A program made the translations under genes and the position numbers. A stretch of DNA of 64,000 nucleotides, from assembly GCF_018618475.1 (NCBI RefSeq), contig NZ_JACSMD010000001.1, positions 1,426,001-1,490,000 on the forward strand, read 5' to 3'. Source of the DNA: Exiguobacterium sp. s122. Lineage in GTDB: Bacteria > Bacillota > Bacilli > Exiguobacteriales > Exiguobacteriaceae. Below are positions 25,345-33,998 of this stretch, piece after piece. Below the pieces are notes generated by a model, which worked only from the letters and a program-made list of their open reading frames with translations, searched no databases and was not told the origin of the DNA. Each line of letters begins with the position of its first letter. Position 1 is the first letter of the stretch.

Positions 25345-26160
25345 ATGATTGACTTTACCCATGATGGCCACATCCATACTCCCTTTTGTCCGCACGGTTC
25401 GACGGACGCGTTCGAGGCGTACGTCGCGGCTGCCCGTGCCCGCGGTTTGAAGACGATCACGTTCACAGAGCACGCACCGTTTCCGGCCAGATTCATCGAT
25501 CCGACGCCAGAGCAAGACTCGGCGATGTCGCTTGAGCTGCTCCCCGATTATCTGGCTCAAGTCGAACGGCTGAAAGATGCTTACGCCAACGTCCTTAACA
25601 TTCGAGTCGGTCTCGAAATCGACTACCTCCCTGGTTTTGCAGAAGAGACGATCGCCTTGCTCGCACCGTTCGCAAACCGGCTGGACGAGACGATTCTGTC
25701 TCAACACTTCCTATTCGATGACGGGAAGTATTTACCGGTCGATTTCTCACTTGAGAAGTTTGACGTGCTCGTGAAACGGTTCGGCTCGTTCGAGGCGGTC
25801 GTGCACGCCTATTACGAATCACTCGAGACCGGGCTTAAATTTGAATGGGAACGATTGAACGTGCGGCGAATCGGACATTTGGATTTACCGATCAAGTACG
25901 AAAAACAATATGAATGGGAACGTGAACGTGTCAAAGACATGGAGACGCGTCTGTTAAAAACGATTCAAGCCCGCAGTTTCGGTCTTGACTTGAATACGGC
26001 TGGCCTTCGAAAAATAGACTGCGGTCGCGTGTACGCGGAAGCCGTCGCCTTAGAAGCAATTGCGCTCGGCATCCCGCTCGTCCTCGGTTCAGACGCCCAC
26101 GTCGCAATCGATGTCGGTCGTGATTTTGAAGATATACAAAAAAAAGCCACGTTCCGTTGA
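25345..26160 (+). CDS. hisK: Histidinol-phosphatase, PHP family
   Basis: 271 residues. Dephosphorylates histidinol phosphate, the step missing from the dehydratase-only HisB. PHP metal-binding motifs are DGHIHTPFCPHG, FTEHAPF, GLEIDYLP, SQHF and LGSDAHV. The ATG giving MIDFTHDGHIH has AAAGGAG upstream; the longer in-frame start is not supported. Transcribed divergently from the his operon, so all ten pathway activities are encoded within 8 kb. Confidence 0.93.
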   Translation: MIDFTHDGHIHTPFCPHGSTDAFEAYVAAARARGLKTITFTEHAPFPARFIDPTPEQDSAMSLELLPDYLAQVERLKDAYANVLNIRVGLEIDYLPGFAEETIALLAPFANRLDETILSQHFLFDDGKYLPVDFSLEKFDVLVKRFGSFEAVVHAYYESLETGLKFEWERLNVRRIGHLDLPIKYEKQYEWERERVKDMETRLLKTIQARSFGLDLNTAGLRKIDCGRVYAEAVALEAIALGIPLVLGSDAHVAIDVGRDFEDIQKKATFR

Positions 26161-26175
26161 ACGTGGCTTCTTTAA
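26138..26175 (+). terminator. Terminator of the histidinol-phosphatase gene
   Basis: AAGCCACGTT (26144-26153) pairs perfectly with AACGTGGCTT (26160-26169) around a six-base loop, with A and T runs outside. It overlaps the stop codon. Confidence 0.85.
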
Positions 26176-26476
26176 CAGCGATCTAGCTATCTAGATCCCC
26201 ATGTTTGGTTGTCGATAACGATATGGCGTTCCATTTCTTCATCTATTGATAATAGTAACACACTGAATGCGTGTTGCAAGTAAAAAATGAAAAATAATCA
26301 TTCCTATCGAAAAATGGGGAAATACACTCGTTCTACCTTTGTGCTCGACCTTTTCGATAACGAGAAGTAAACCCTGACTTAGCCTTTATTCATTAAACCA
26401 GAAATGAACGAATTTCAGACTGGCCAAACAAGAGATGAAAGCATAGAGGAGAAATATGCCCCAATATACGGATGAT
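26176..26476. other. Gene-free stretch with an 18-base palindrome
   Basis: AT-rich DNA with no convincing gene. It contains the perfect inverted repeat GATCTAGCTATCTAGATC (26180-26197). On the minus strand a short open run ends IVIDNQTWGSR at a TAG inside that palindrome, but it has no Shine-Dalgarno sequence. Nothing else is recognised. Confidence 0.4.
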
Positions 26477-26668
26477 CTACGAATACGGGTTATAGCTCAC
26501 CGTAAAAAAGGTTATGATTATGGATACAAGAGGCGCCCAATAAAATGCGGACAATACAAGATGGGCAACGTCCTCTGTCGGAATCAATAATATTAGCCAA
26601 AAGGACAATACGCACCATGTAATCAATGAAAAGAAGATCAACATCAACTCTTTCAAATGGCTCCCCAC
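26477..26668 (-). CDS. Possible small membrane protein
   Basis: 63 codons from a GTG. Two hydrophobic segments (about residues 8-28 and 36-57) are separated by a short polar loop, a composition that would be unusual by chance. GGGGAG lies between the GTG and an in-frame TTG, so the true start may be the TTG (about 59 residues) or a later ATG. No family is recognised and the surrounding DNA is AT-rich. Could be a spurious ORF. Confidence 0.35.
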   Translation of the reverse strand: MGSHLKELMLIFFSLITWCVLSFWLILLIPTEDVAHLVLSAFYWAPLVSIIITFFTVSYNPYS

Positions 26669-26807
26669 TTTCAGTTTTTCATTTTAAACGTTGCCTGTTG
26701 AAACTTCGTACTCATGCTACTCATTATATCAAGTCGATTTCATGTGAGTCACTTTTTCCATAGGGGGTTTCTGATTCCCGCCCTACCTTCCCTTCATACG
26801 GTTAGAC

Positions 26808-26848
26808 ATAAAAAACGAATCGAGTCGTCTCATGCGAATCGATTCGTT
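26808..26848 (-). terminator. Terminator of the 118-residue protein gene
   Basis: AACGAATCGA (26814-26823) pairs with TCGATTCGTT (26839-26848), followed on the minus strand by a T run, 26 bases after the stop codon. Confidence 0.8.
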
Positions 26849-26873
26849 AATATTCTAAGATAAACCGTGTCTT

Positions 26874-27230
26874 TTATACACCCATCAAAGCATACAAGTC
26901 TTTTAACTCTTCCGTGGCCGCCTCGTCCATTTGTAATGCCACGAGTTCGACGAATTGTAAGGCCGGGTCTGTATCGCCTGACATGCGGACGATTTCGGCT
27001 GCCGCATCATCGAGTGCGAGCAAGATGCCCGATACACCGAGTGTCGGGTAGTAACGGAGTAGCGCGCGAACGTGTTTCATTTCTGAAATGTCGTTCCCGT
27101 TAATGTTGAGCGCTTTGACTGCCAATTCTTTATGTGTTCCAATCGCGAATTTATCTTCCCACACTTCTTCGAGTGTGATCACCGCTTCGACTTCATAGGC
27201 ACCGTCTGTGAAACGAACTTGTTTTTCCAT
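26874..27230 (-). CDS. Protein of unknown function, 118 residues
   Basis: Soluble, acidic protein with alternating strands and helices: MEKQVRFTDGAYEVEAVIT, LEEVWEDKFAIGTHKELAVK, ALDDAAAEIVRMSG and a helical C-terminus. No signal peptide, membrane segment or recognised domain. A strong GGGGATAAGGA precedes the ATG and a clear terminator follows, so it is a genuine single-gene unit. Role unknown. Confidence 0.75.
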   Translation of the reverse strand: MEKQVRFTDGAYEVEAVITLEEVWEDKFAIGTHKELAVKALNINGNDISEMKHVRALLRYYPTLGVSGILLALDDAAAEIVRMSGDTDPALQFVELVALQMDEAATEELKDLYALMGV

Positions 27231-27353
27231 GTTCCTTATCCCCTCTCGTTAATCTACTTTCATTATAAAAGAGGAAGAAGCGAATAGTTTGTGAAATATT
27301 GAACATTATGTGTAAAGTTTGTCTCACTCGATGGACACAATTGAAGCGAAGAC

Positions 27354-27379
27354 AAAAAAAGGCCCCTCCAAAGAGGGGC
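27354..27379 (-). terminator. Terminator downstream of the dCMP deaminase gene
   Basis: GCCCCTC (27362-27368) pairs with GAGGGGC (27373-27379) around CAAA; on the minus strand a T run follows. It lies about 65 bases after the stop codon. Confidence 0.75.
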
Positions 27380-27433
27380 GAATAATGGAAGAGTAAAACA
27401 CCATTGGCAGTACATTAATAATATAACACCGAA

Positions 27434-27447
27434 TGTAAACGTTTACA
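27434..27447. promoter_or_regulatory. Perfect cre-like palindrome overlapping the dCMP deaminase stop codon
   Basis: TGTAAACGTTTACA is a perfect palindrome that fits the CcpA cre consensus (TGTAARCGYTTACA) without mismatch. It straddles the 3' end of the gene, where a roadblock rather than initiation control would be expected. Confidence 0.45.
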
Positions 27448-28018
27448 ATGTGTTTTTGAAACTTTTTTCAAGCGGCAGGTGGAGGACTTCGATGCCGCTC
27501 TCTCGCATCAAATCAAGCCCATCGCCGTGCTCATACCCAACGGCATAGACGACACGAGCGACACGCGCCGCAATCAGTGCGAGCGAACAGGCGTGGCAAG
27601 GCGAGTGTGTGACGTACGCCGTCGCCCCGAACGCATTCGTCGAATCGGCAGCGAGTTTCCCGATCGCATTGATTTCGGCATGAATCTCATGTTGTTTCGA
27701 CCAGTTATGATGCTCATATGGGTCGTGGCATTTAACAAATGTCACACCGTCATGAACGAGTTGTACCGAGGGATTCATTAAATCGACGGCCTCGTCGCGC
27801 ACATACTCCGCCCGTTTGTAAAAGCCGTCCTCTCGCTTCAAAAAGATCTCGTTACAGTTCGTATGTCCTGGTGGGGTCCCGTTCAAGCCAATCGAAATCG
27901 GCTTCTCCTCTTTCACGATGACACAAGCGACACTTTTAGAAGCGCATTTCGAATGTCTTTCCGCCATCATGTCTGCAAACTGTAACCACGTCTCGTCCCA
28001 CAATCGTTGCTTCTCCAT
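27443..28018 (-). CDS. dCMP deaminase family protein (ComEB-like)
   Basis: 191 residues, zinc cytidine/deoxycytidylate deaminase fold. Catalytic HAEINAI supplies His and Glu, and SPCHACSLALI supplies the two zinc cysteines. Deaminates dCMP to dUMP for thymidylate synthesis. Longer than the minimal family because of an insertion around GVTFVKCHDPYEHHNW. AAGGAGG precedes the ATG. It lies just after the TelA terminator; read-through from that operon is possible. Confidence 0.88.
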   Translation of the reverse strand: MEKQRLWDETWLQFADMMAERHSKCASKSVACVIVKEEKPISIGLNGTPPGHTNCNEIFLKREDGFYKRAEYVRDEAVDLMNPSVQLVHDGVTFVKCHDPYEHHNWSKQHEIHAEINAIGKLAADSTNAFGATAYVTHSPCHACSLALIAARVARVVYAVGYEHGDGLDLMRESGIEVLHLPLEKSFKNTL

Positions 28019-28033
28019 ATGTATCCTCCTTAA

Positions 28034-28065
28034 GGAAAAGGAAAGTCCGATTGCTCAGACTTTCC
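28034..28065 (-). terminator. Terminator after telA
   Basis: GGAAAGTC (28040-28047) pairs with GACTTTCC (28058-28065); TTTTCCTT follows on the minus strand. It sits within the short gap to the dCMP deaminase gene. Confidence 0.65.
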
Positions 28066-28069
28066 CCGG

Positions 28070-29299
28070 TCAATATCCTGTGTCTTTCGGTAACTCTTTG
28101 TTTTTTGCGGCGATTTCGATGACTTTCTCTTTCAATTCATGCTCCATCCGATCGAGTTCACGTTCAGCGTCACGACGCTTCTGCTTCCCTTCTTGCTGAA
28201 TCCGGAGCGTCTCGTCAAGTGTCGATAAGAGGTTCTCATGAGCCACTTTAAGCGACTCAACGGAGACGATCCCCTTCTCGTTCTCTTGAGCGATTTCAAT
28301 CGAAGAATCTTTTAGCATCTTCGAGTTCTGCTCGAGCAGTTGGTTCGTCGTTTTCGTCACATCCTGTTGCATTCGGAGTGCCGTCTTCTGACGCGTCAAG
28401 CTGAGCGCGAGGACGACTTGGTTCTTCCAGAGCGGGATCGTGTTGACGACGGCCGACTCAATTTTCTCCGCTAAAATCTGGTTGTTTTGTTGAATGACGC
28501 GGATTTGCGGCGCCATCTGTAAACTGATCGTACGACTCAGTTTCAAGTCATGCAACTTTTTCTCAAAACGGTCAGATAATTGAATCATATCGTTCAACTG
28601 TTGCAACTTCACTTGATCTTTCGATACTTCGACTTCTTGACGGAGCGGCGCAATCTCATACTCACGGACGTGATCGAGCTTTGTCTCCCCGGCTGCGATA
28701 TAGACGTTCAATTCCTCGAAGTAACGTTTGTTCTTATCATACATTTGATCGAGCATCGTGATATCTTTCATCAAACCGAATTTGGCCCGGTCCAAGTTAT
28801 GGATGACTTCCTCCAGATAAACATTCATCTTCTCAAATTGCAGTTTATAGTTCTCAGCTTTCTTTTTAGCACGACCGATGAGTGGCAAGTTATCGACAAA
28901 GCTCTTTTTCTCAGGTTGAAGCATATCCGGGTCCATCTTGCGTACGTTTTGCATCAAGTCAGACAATAACTTTCCAGCATCGCCACCGTCTTTCATACGA
29001 ACCTCTGTCAAAATTTGATCTGAAAATTGCGAGAGTTCACGTTGGACGTTCGAACCGAACAACATGACGGAATCCGTCTTCTTTATATCAATCGATTCAG
29101 CGAGGCGGGTAATCCGCTCACGGTGCTGATCCGGCACGTCCGGTTTCGCTTGGATGGCAGGTACCTCGTGTTTTGCCGTCATCGCAGACCAATCCATCGA
29201 TGGGTCAGAAAATGATTCTGTCTCGGTCTTTGTTTTTGTCTCTGACGTGAGTTCTTCTTCTGGCCAAGACTGCCAGTTCGTTTCATTCGATGAAGTCAT
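28070..29299 (-). CDS. TelA/YceH family toxic-anion-resistance-like protein
   Basis: 409 residues, soluble and strongly helical/coiled-coil, with the TelA core from about residue 60: SQFSDQILTEVRMKDGG, NLPLIGRAKKKAENY, KFGLMKDITMLDQMYDKN, IPLWKNQVVLALSL. An acidic Ser/Thr/Glu-rich N-terminus of about 50 residues precedes it. TelA proteins are associated with tellurite and bacteriocin/cell-envelope stress tolerance; the mechanism is not settled. It overlaps xpaC by 17 bases. GAAGGGAG precedes the start. Confidence 0.9.
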   Translation of the reverse strand: MTSSNETNWQSWPEEELTSETKTKTETESFSDPSMDWSAMTAKHEVPAIQAKPDVPDQHRERITRLAESIDIKKTDSVMLFGSNVQRELSQFSDQILTEVRMKDGGDAGKLLSDLMQNVRKMDPDMLQPEKKSFVDNLPLIGRAKKKAENYKLQFEKMNVYLEEVIHNLDRAKFGLMKDITMLDQMYDKNKRYFEELNVYIAAGETKLDHVREYEIAPLRQEVEVSKDQVKLQQLNDMIQLSDRFEKKLHDLKLSRTISLQMAPQIRVIQQNNQILAEKIESAVVNTIPLWKNQVVLALSLTRQKTALRMQQDVTKTTNQLLEQNSKMLKDSSIEIAQENEKGIVSVESLKVAHENLLSTLDETLRIQQEGKQKRRDAERELDRMEHELKEKVIEIAAKNKELPKDTGY

Positions 29300-29999
29300 G
29301 CTTTTTTCTCCCTTCAGGTTGATCGGCCAATACGCGTTCCATCATAATCAACTCGCGTTCAAAATCAACGGCGTCATCTTCTAACAGACGGCCTCGTTGT
29401 TCTTGGAACTTGTCGACAATCAGACGCATATTCGTGATCAGTTGCTCTCGTGTCTCTTCTTGAATGACGACACGTTTTCCTTCTAGCTCTTTAAACTTTA
29501 AGACGACAGACACCAGTGAGTCCAAATAGAACGTGAACAAGTCACGCACATGTTTGGCGTCTTGTGGGTTTTCGAATAGCTCGGCAAACAACTCGTGCGC
29601 TTCTTTCGAGACCGCCTTCATTTCACGACGCACCTCAAGGTCTTTTATGTCTGGGAGCACGCGGTCGATTTGTTGCAACTTCTCGTAGCCTTGTTCGATG
29701 GTGCGCTGTAAGAACTGTAACTCTAAGTCGTCCGTCGCTTCGAATTGACGGACTGGTGCTGGCTCTTCGATCGGCTTTAAAATACGTGATCCGACGAATG
29801 TCTCTTCTTCGTCAAGTAGTAGTTTCTTTTTCGCTCGTTTGGCTATCGGCGCTGGATTTCGGTTCCGTCGCTTATTCGTCGACCATACTTCGTTCAAAAC
29901 GAGCGCTCCGACAATGATGAATAGCCAAGAAAAATCGAATACACTGATGGCAAAATATAAAACTGCCCCGGTCAGGGCCCATTTCATCCATGTCTTCAT
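29283..29999 (-). CDS. xpaC: XpaC-like membrane protein
   Basis: 238 residues. N-terminal hydrophobic hairpin (about residues 7-36), then a basic linker and a helical cytoplasmic domain (LQFLQRTIEQGYEKLQQID, RDLFTFYLDSLVSVVLKF). XpaC was named for 5-bromo-4-chloroindolyl phosphate hydrolysis and is almost always paired with TelA. An in-frame GTG nine bases upstream lies inside the Shine-Dalgarno GAGGTG; the ATG giving MKTWMKWAL is preferred. Confidence 0.87.
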   Translation of the reverse strand: MKTWMKWALTGAVLYFAISVFDFSWLFIIVGALVLNEVWSTNKRRNRNPAPIAKRAKKKLLLDEEETFVGSRILKPIEEPAPVRQFEATDDLELQFLQRTIEQGYEKLQQIDRVLPDIKDLEVRREMKAVSKEAHELFAELFENPQDAKHVRDLFTFYLDSLVSVVLKFKELEGKRVVIQEETREQLITNMRLIVDKFQEQRGRLLEDDAVDFERELIMMERVLADQPEGRKKHDFIE

Positions 30000-30116
30000 T
30001 CGTTTCACCTCATCTCGTGATACTTCTATTGTACCTTACGTCACCATTCAAAAAAAGTTTCGTCATCTTTATAAGCTTACCATAATACACTTTTCACCTT
30101 CCTCGGTCGCAAGGAC

Positions 30117-30145
30117 GAAAAAAAGCAAGGGAAATCCCCTTGCTT
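30117..30145 (-). terminator. Terminator of the sodium symporter gene
   Basis: AAGCAAGGG pairs with CCCTTGCTT, followed by a seven-base T run on the minus strand. The stop codon overlaps the stem. Confidence 0.85.
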
Positions 30146-31496
30146 ACATGTTAAACCACGTCGACACCATGACGATGGCGACCGTGACTGGAATGACATA
30201 ACGAATCAAGAAACGCCATACCGGATAGAGTTTTTTGCCTGTGTCTGACGTTTGAATCTCTTCTTGTAAAATGCGTTGGTCGACGATATAACCAACGAAA
30301 ATGGATGTGAGTAACGCACCTGTTGGCATTAAAATGTAGCTGACAACGTAATCCATCACATCGAAGAACGTCATTCCATCAAAGAATTGCAACTCGCTCA
30401 TCACACCGAACGAGAGTGCAGACGGAATACCGACGGCGAAGACGCTCGCTGCAGCTAAAAGCGTCACGTTTCGTTTCGAAATAATCTCTTTCTTCTCATT
30501 CAGGCGGTCCGTCACCCCTGCGACGACGACTTCGAGCATCGCAATCGACGACGTGATTGAAGCAAACGTGAACAAGAGGAAGAACAAGACCATGAAGAAT
30601 CCGCCGAGCGGCACTTGATTGAAGACGGCCGGCAAGACGACGAACAACAACGCTGGGCCTTCAGCCGGATCGAGTCCTGATGCGAACACCGCTGGGAAGA
30701 TTGCAAGACCAGCAAGCAACGAGACCATAATATTCAACAGGACGATCATATTAGCCGAGCGATTAAGTGTGCCTTTCGTCTGGATGTAAGAGGCATACGT
30801 CAACATCGCCGCCACACCGAGCGAGAGCGAGAAGAACGCTTGACCGAGGGCAAACAATACCGAATCTCCTGTCAGGGCCGAGAAGTCCGGCTGCAAGAAG
30901 AAACGGACCCCTTCCATCGCCCCGTCAAGCGTCAACGAACGGATGACGAGCACGATGAAGCTGACGAAGAGAAGCGGCATCAAAATCTTGCTCATACGCT
31001 CGATTCCAGCTTCGACACCTTTTAAGACGATTAACAGCGTGATGAATAAGAATAAAAATTGTCCGAAGACCGCAATGCCTGGTGATGAGACGACGTCCCC
31101 GAAGACGGCACCAAACTCGTCAGGCGAACGACCGTTGAGCGTTCCACTTAAGCCGAGACCGACATAAATGAGTACCCAGCCGCCGATGACACTGTAGAAT
31201 GAGAGCAGTAAGAAACATGCGATGACACCTAAGTACCCAATCAAGGACCAACGGCCGTGACCAAGTTTTTTGAAGGCGAGCAACGCCGTACGTTGTGTCG
31301 AGCGTCCGACGATGAATTCGCCGATTAATAGTGGTAGTCCGAGCAAGAGCGTAAATGCCAAAAACATGAGCAAAAAGGCGCCGCCTCCACTTGTGCCGGT
31401 TACGTATGGAAATTTCCAAATCGCTCCGAGACCGATTGCCGACCCTGCGGCCGCTAAGATGAATCCAATTTTTGAGGCGAACGAGTTTTGCGCCAT
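30144..31496 (-). CDS. Sodium:neurotransmitter symporter (SNF/NSS) family transporter
   Basis: 450 residues with about 11-12 membrane segments, a LeuT-like Na+-coupled amino-acid transporter. The family signature is at the N-terminus: SKIGFILAAAGSAIGLGAIWKFPY, with the unwound TM1 Na+-site glycines and TSGGGAFLL next. Substrate unknown (amino acids in bacterial members). Single gene with its own terminator; AGGGATAGGA precedes the start. Confidence 0.92.
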   Translation of the reverse strand: MAQNSFASKIGFILAAAGSAIGLGAIWKFPYVTGTSGGGAFLLMFLAFTLLLGLPLLIGEFIVGRSTQRTALLAFKKLGHGRWSLIGYLGVIACFLLLSFYSVIGGWVLIYVGLGLSGTLNGRSPDEFGAVFGDVVSSPGIAVFGQFLFLFITLLIVLKGVEAGIERMSKILMPLLFVSFIVLVIRSLTLDGAMEGVRFFLQPDFSALTGDSVLFALGQAFFSLSLGVAAMLTYASYIQTKGTLNRSANMIVLLNIMVSLLAGLAIFPAVFASGLDPAEGPALLFVVLPAVFNQVPLGGFFMVLFFLLFTFASITSSIAMLEVVVAGVTDRLNEKKEIISKRNVTLLAAASVFAVGIPSALSFGVMSELQFFDGMTFFDVMDYVVSYILMPTGALLTSIFVGYIVDQRILQEEIQTSDTGKKLYPVWRFLIRYVIPVTVAIVMVSTWFNM

Positions 31497-31574
31497 TCCT
31501 ATCCCTACTTCCTGTTTTCATTTCATTTTCATAATAATATTGAAATACTAACATGGTTCCCATATGAGAACAAC

Positions 31575-31610
31575 AAAAAAAAAGAGAAAAGTCTGAATTC
31601 TTTTCTCTTT
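31575..31610 (-). terminator. Terminator of the opuC-dgk operon
   Basis: AAAGAGAAAAG (31581-31591) pairs perfectly with CTTTTCTCTTT (31600-31610); a T run follows on the minus strand. Confidence 0.8.
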
Positions 31611-31614
31611 CCGT

Positions 31615-32496
31615 CTATGCTTCGCCTGCGACAAGAAACGTCAATTCTCTCGGGAGGACAGCGATCTGCAGTTCATTCGCCTCAAAATGTTCCCCATCCA
31701 CATCGATGATTTGTGTATCCCGTAATCGCACGATCAAGTTATTCATTTGAAGGTGTACCCATTCATCCGATGCCTGTTCGAGACCGAACTGTTGCGCCAA
31801 TAACTGCCGAATCATCGGAAAACCGATGGCAGAACTATGGACGACCTCGACGAAGCCGTCATTGAACGACTGCGTCTGCAGTTTTGTCGGAACGGTACCG
31901 AGATAGGCGCCATTGCCGATGTAGAGAAAACTGACCGGACCCTCATGAACGATCTTCCCATCCTGTTCGATTTGAAGGTCGAACGGGTCGGCTTCTCGAA
32001 ACTGGCGAATCGTCGCTAAAAAATAACCGATGGACCCGAGCGATTCTTTTTGTAACGGATCGATTTGGCGTGATGCATCTGCAATTAAACCGACGCCGAT
32101 AAAATTAAGTCCGTACCGGTCATTCACACGCATGACGTCGACAGGTTCGGCGTGACTCATCTTCAAGATACGCGCGGCTTCGACGGGTTCGACCGGTAAA
32201 TCCAGGGCACGGGCAAAGTCATTGCACGTGCCTCCTGGAATCAATCCGATTTTCGGTCGATCTTCGTAATCGACCTGCATCAAGCCATTGACGACCTCAT
32301 GGAGCGTCCCGTCGCCACCGATGACGAGCAAGTGGTCGTAACCACCGCTCGCTTTGGCGAAGCGATACGCATCCCCTTCCGAAGCTGTTTTTAAAATCTG
32401 AATCTCTGAATAGAGCGACTCCACCGTGGCAATGACTTCGCCGAGCATCGTCTCATGCGTACCGGATGTCGGGTTTGAGATGACGAGCGCATTCAT
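31615..32496 (-). CDS. Diacylglycerol/lipid kinase family protein
   Basis: 293 residues, DAGK catalytic fold (YegS/DgkB/BmrU group). The nucleotide-binding motif is VIGGDGTLHEVVNGL and GLIPGGTCNDFARAL follows. It starts MNALVISNPTSG. DgkB-type enzymes recycle diacylglycerol from lipoteichoic acid synthesis; BmrU is a paralogue of unknown role, and this one cannot be placed. The ATG overlaps the stop codon of the osmoprotectant transporter gene (ATGA), which is an unusual coupling. Confidence 0.88.
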   Translation of the reverse strand: MNALVISNPTSGTHETMLGEVIATVESLYSEIQILKTASEGDAYRFAKASGGYDHLLVIGGDGTLHEVVNGLMQVDYEDRPKIGLIPGGTCNDFARALDLPVEPVEAARILKMSHAEPVDVMRVNDRYGLNFIGVGLIADASRQIDPLQKESLGSIGYFLATIRQFREADPFDLQIEQDGKIVHEGPVSFLYIGNGAYLGTVPTKLQTQSFNDGFVEVVHSSAIGFPMIRQLLAQQFGLEQASDEWVHLQMNNLIVRLRDTQIIDVDGEHFEANELQIAVLPRELTFLVAGEA

Positions 32497-33998
32497 AAGA
32501 GCCCCGCTTGTTCTAAGAAATCTTTGGCGACATCATAGGCGCGCTCGTTTCCATAGGCGACGCGTCGGTTAAGTTCAGACATCTCCTCATCCGAAATGAG
32601 CCCGGCAAGCTGATTAAGCGCATCCTCGATTTCTGGATGTTCTTCGAGCGTCTCCGCCTTCATAAGAGGTGCCCCTTGATACGGCGGGAAGAACTGTTGA
32701 TCGTCTTCTAAAACGACGAGGTCGTTCTCCGCGATATCCGGGTCGGTCGCATACGCATCGACTAAATTGACGTCCCCTCGCGAAATCGCCCGGTAACGCA
32801 GTTTTTGTTCCATTGATGTGACCGATGGGAAGTCAAGGCCGTACGCTTGTTGTAAACCCGGATAGCCGTCTTCTCGATCCGTGAATTCGAGGGTGAAACC
32901 GGCACGGATGTCATTTTGGACGTTACGCAAATCTGAAATCGTATTGATGCTTTCCGACTCTGCATAGTCACGAGGAATCGCGATGGCATACGTATTGTTG
33001 AACTGCATCGGTTCGAGTAACACGTACCCGTCATCGGCGAGGGCGTCGCGTGCCTGCTCATACACTTCTTGTGCATCGTTCGAGTTCGGCGTCTCATCGA
33101 CGAGGCTTGCCAATACCGTACCTGTAAATTCAGGATAAATATCGACATCACCACTCCGAAGCGCGCCCCATACGAACGTCGTCTCGCCAAAGTTTGGACG
33201 GACCGAGACGCTGAGGTCCGTCTCTTCTTCGATAAGCAACTTATACATATTCATGAGAATCTCTGGTTCAGGACCTAGTTTACCTGCTACGACGAGGTCG
33301 GTTTGTTGCGTGCGTCCGAACGCGAGCGGTGCCGCGATGATGAGGACGAGGACTGTTGAGACGGCAATTAGTTTCGTCCGATTGCGTGTCGCCGTCGCGC
33401 CTTCCATTTGTCGTAGCAAGAAATCAAATAAGAGTGCCAAGATGGCGGCCGGAATCGCACCAAGTAAAATCAAATAATTATCATTTCGGTTAATCCCAAG
33501 TAAAATGAGCGTTCCAAGACCACCTGCCCCGACCAATGCTGCGAGCGTGGCCGTCCCGACGATCAGGACCATCGCCGTTCGAATACCGGCCATAATGACA
33601 GGTAGCGCGAGTGGCAGTTCGACCTTCATTAAACTCTGGTTCGGTTTCATCCCGCAAGCACGTGCTGCCTCGAGGAGCGATTTATCGACTTCATTCAATC
33701 CTGTGAAGGTATTGCGAAGAATCGGTAGTAAAGCGTACAACACGAGCGCAATCGTGGCCGGTAACGCCCCGATGCCGACGAGTGGGATCATGAGACCAAG
33801 TAATGCCAAGGAAGGAATCGTCTGAATGACGGCTGTGACACCGATCGCCGTCTCGGCGACTTTTTTGCGTCGCGTCAACCAGATGCCGAGCGGCACGGCA
33901 ATTAAGACCGCAATTAAAAGCGAGACGACTGATAGCTGTAAGTGCTCGACGAGCGCTTCAAGCAACTCTCCGCGTCGATTTTGAAACGTTTCAAGCAT
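32493..33998 (-). CDS. Osmoprotectant ABC transporter, fused permease and substrate-binding protein
   Basis: 501 residues. Residues about 1-215 are an OpuCB/ProW-type permease (five to six membrane segments; the EAARACGMKPNQSLMKVELP loop contacts the ATPase). After a transmembrane link the C-terminal 275 residues are an OpuCC/ProX-like binding domain (VVAGKLGPEPEILMNMYK, GDVDIYPEFTGT, AYATDPDIAENDLVVLEDD). Such fusions tether the receptor to the outer membrane face. Likely substrates are glycine betaine, carnitine or choline. The start is the ATG giving MLETFQNRRG with GAGGTGAGG upstream; it overlaps the ATPase gene by eight bases. Confidence 0.92.
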   Translation of the reverse strand: MLETFQNRRGELLEALVEHLQLSVVSLLIAVLIAVPLGIWLTRRKKVAETAIGVTAVIQTIPSLALLGLMIPLVGIGALPATIALVLYALLPILRNTFTGLNEVDKSLLEAARACGMKPNQSLMKVELPLALPVIMAGIRTAMVLIVGTATLAALVGAGGLGTLILLGINRNDNYLILLGAIPAAILALLFDFLLRQMEGATATRNRTKLIAVSTVLVLIIAAPLAFGRTQQTDLVVAGKLGPEPEILMNMYKLLIEEETDLSVSVRPNFGETTFVWGALRSGDVDIYPEFTGTVLASLVDETPNSNDAQEVYEQARDALADDGYVLLEPMQFNNTYAIAIPRDYAESESINTISDLRNVQNDIRAGFTLEFTDREDGYPGLQQAYGLDFPSVTSMEQKLRYRAISRGDVNLVDAYATDPDIAENDLVVLEDDQQFFPPYQGAPLMKAETLEEHPEIEDALNQLAGLISDEEMSELNRRVAYGNERAYDVAKDFLEQAGLL

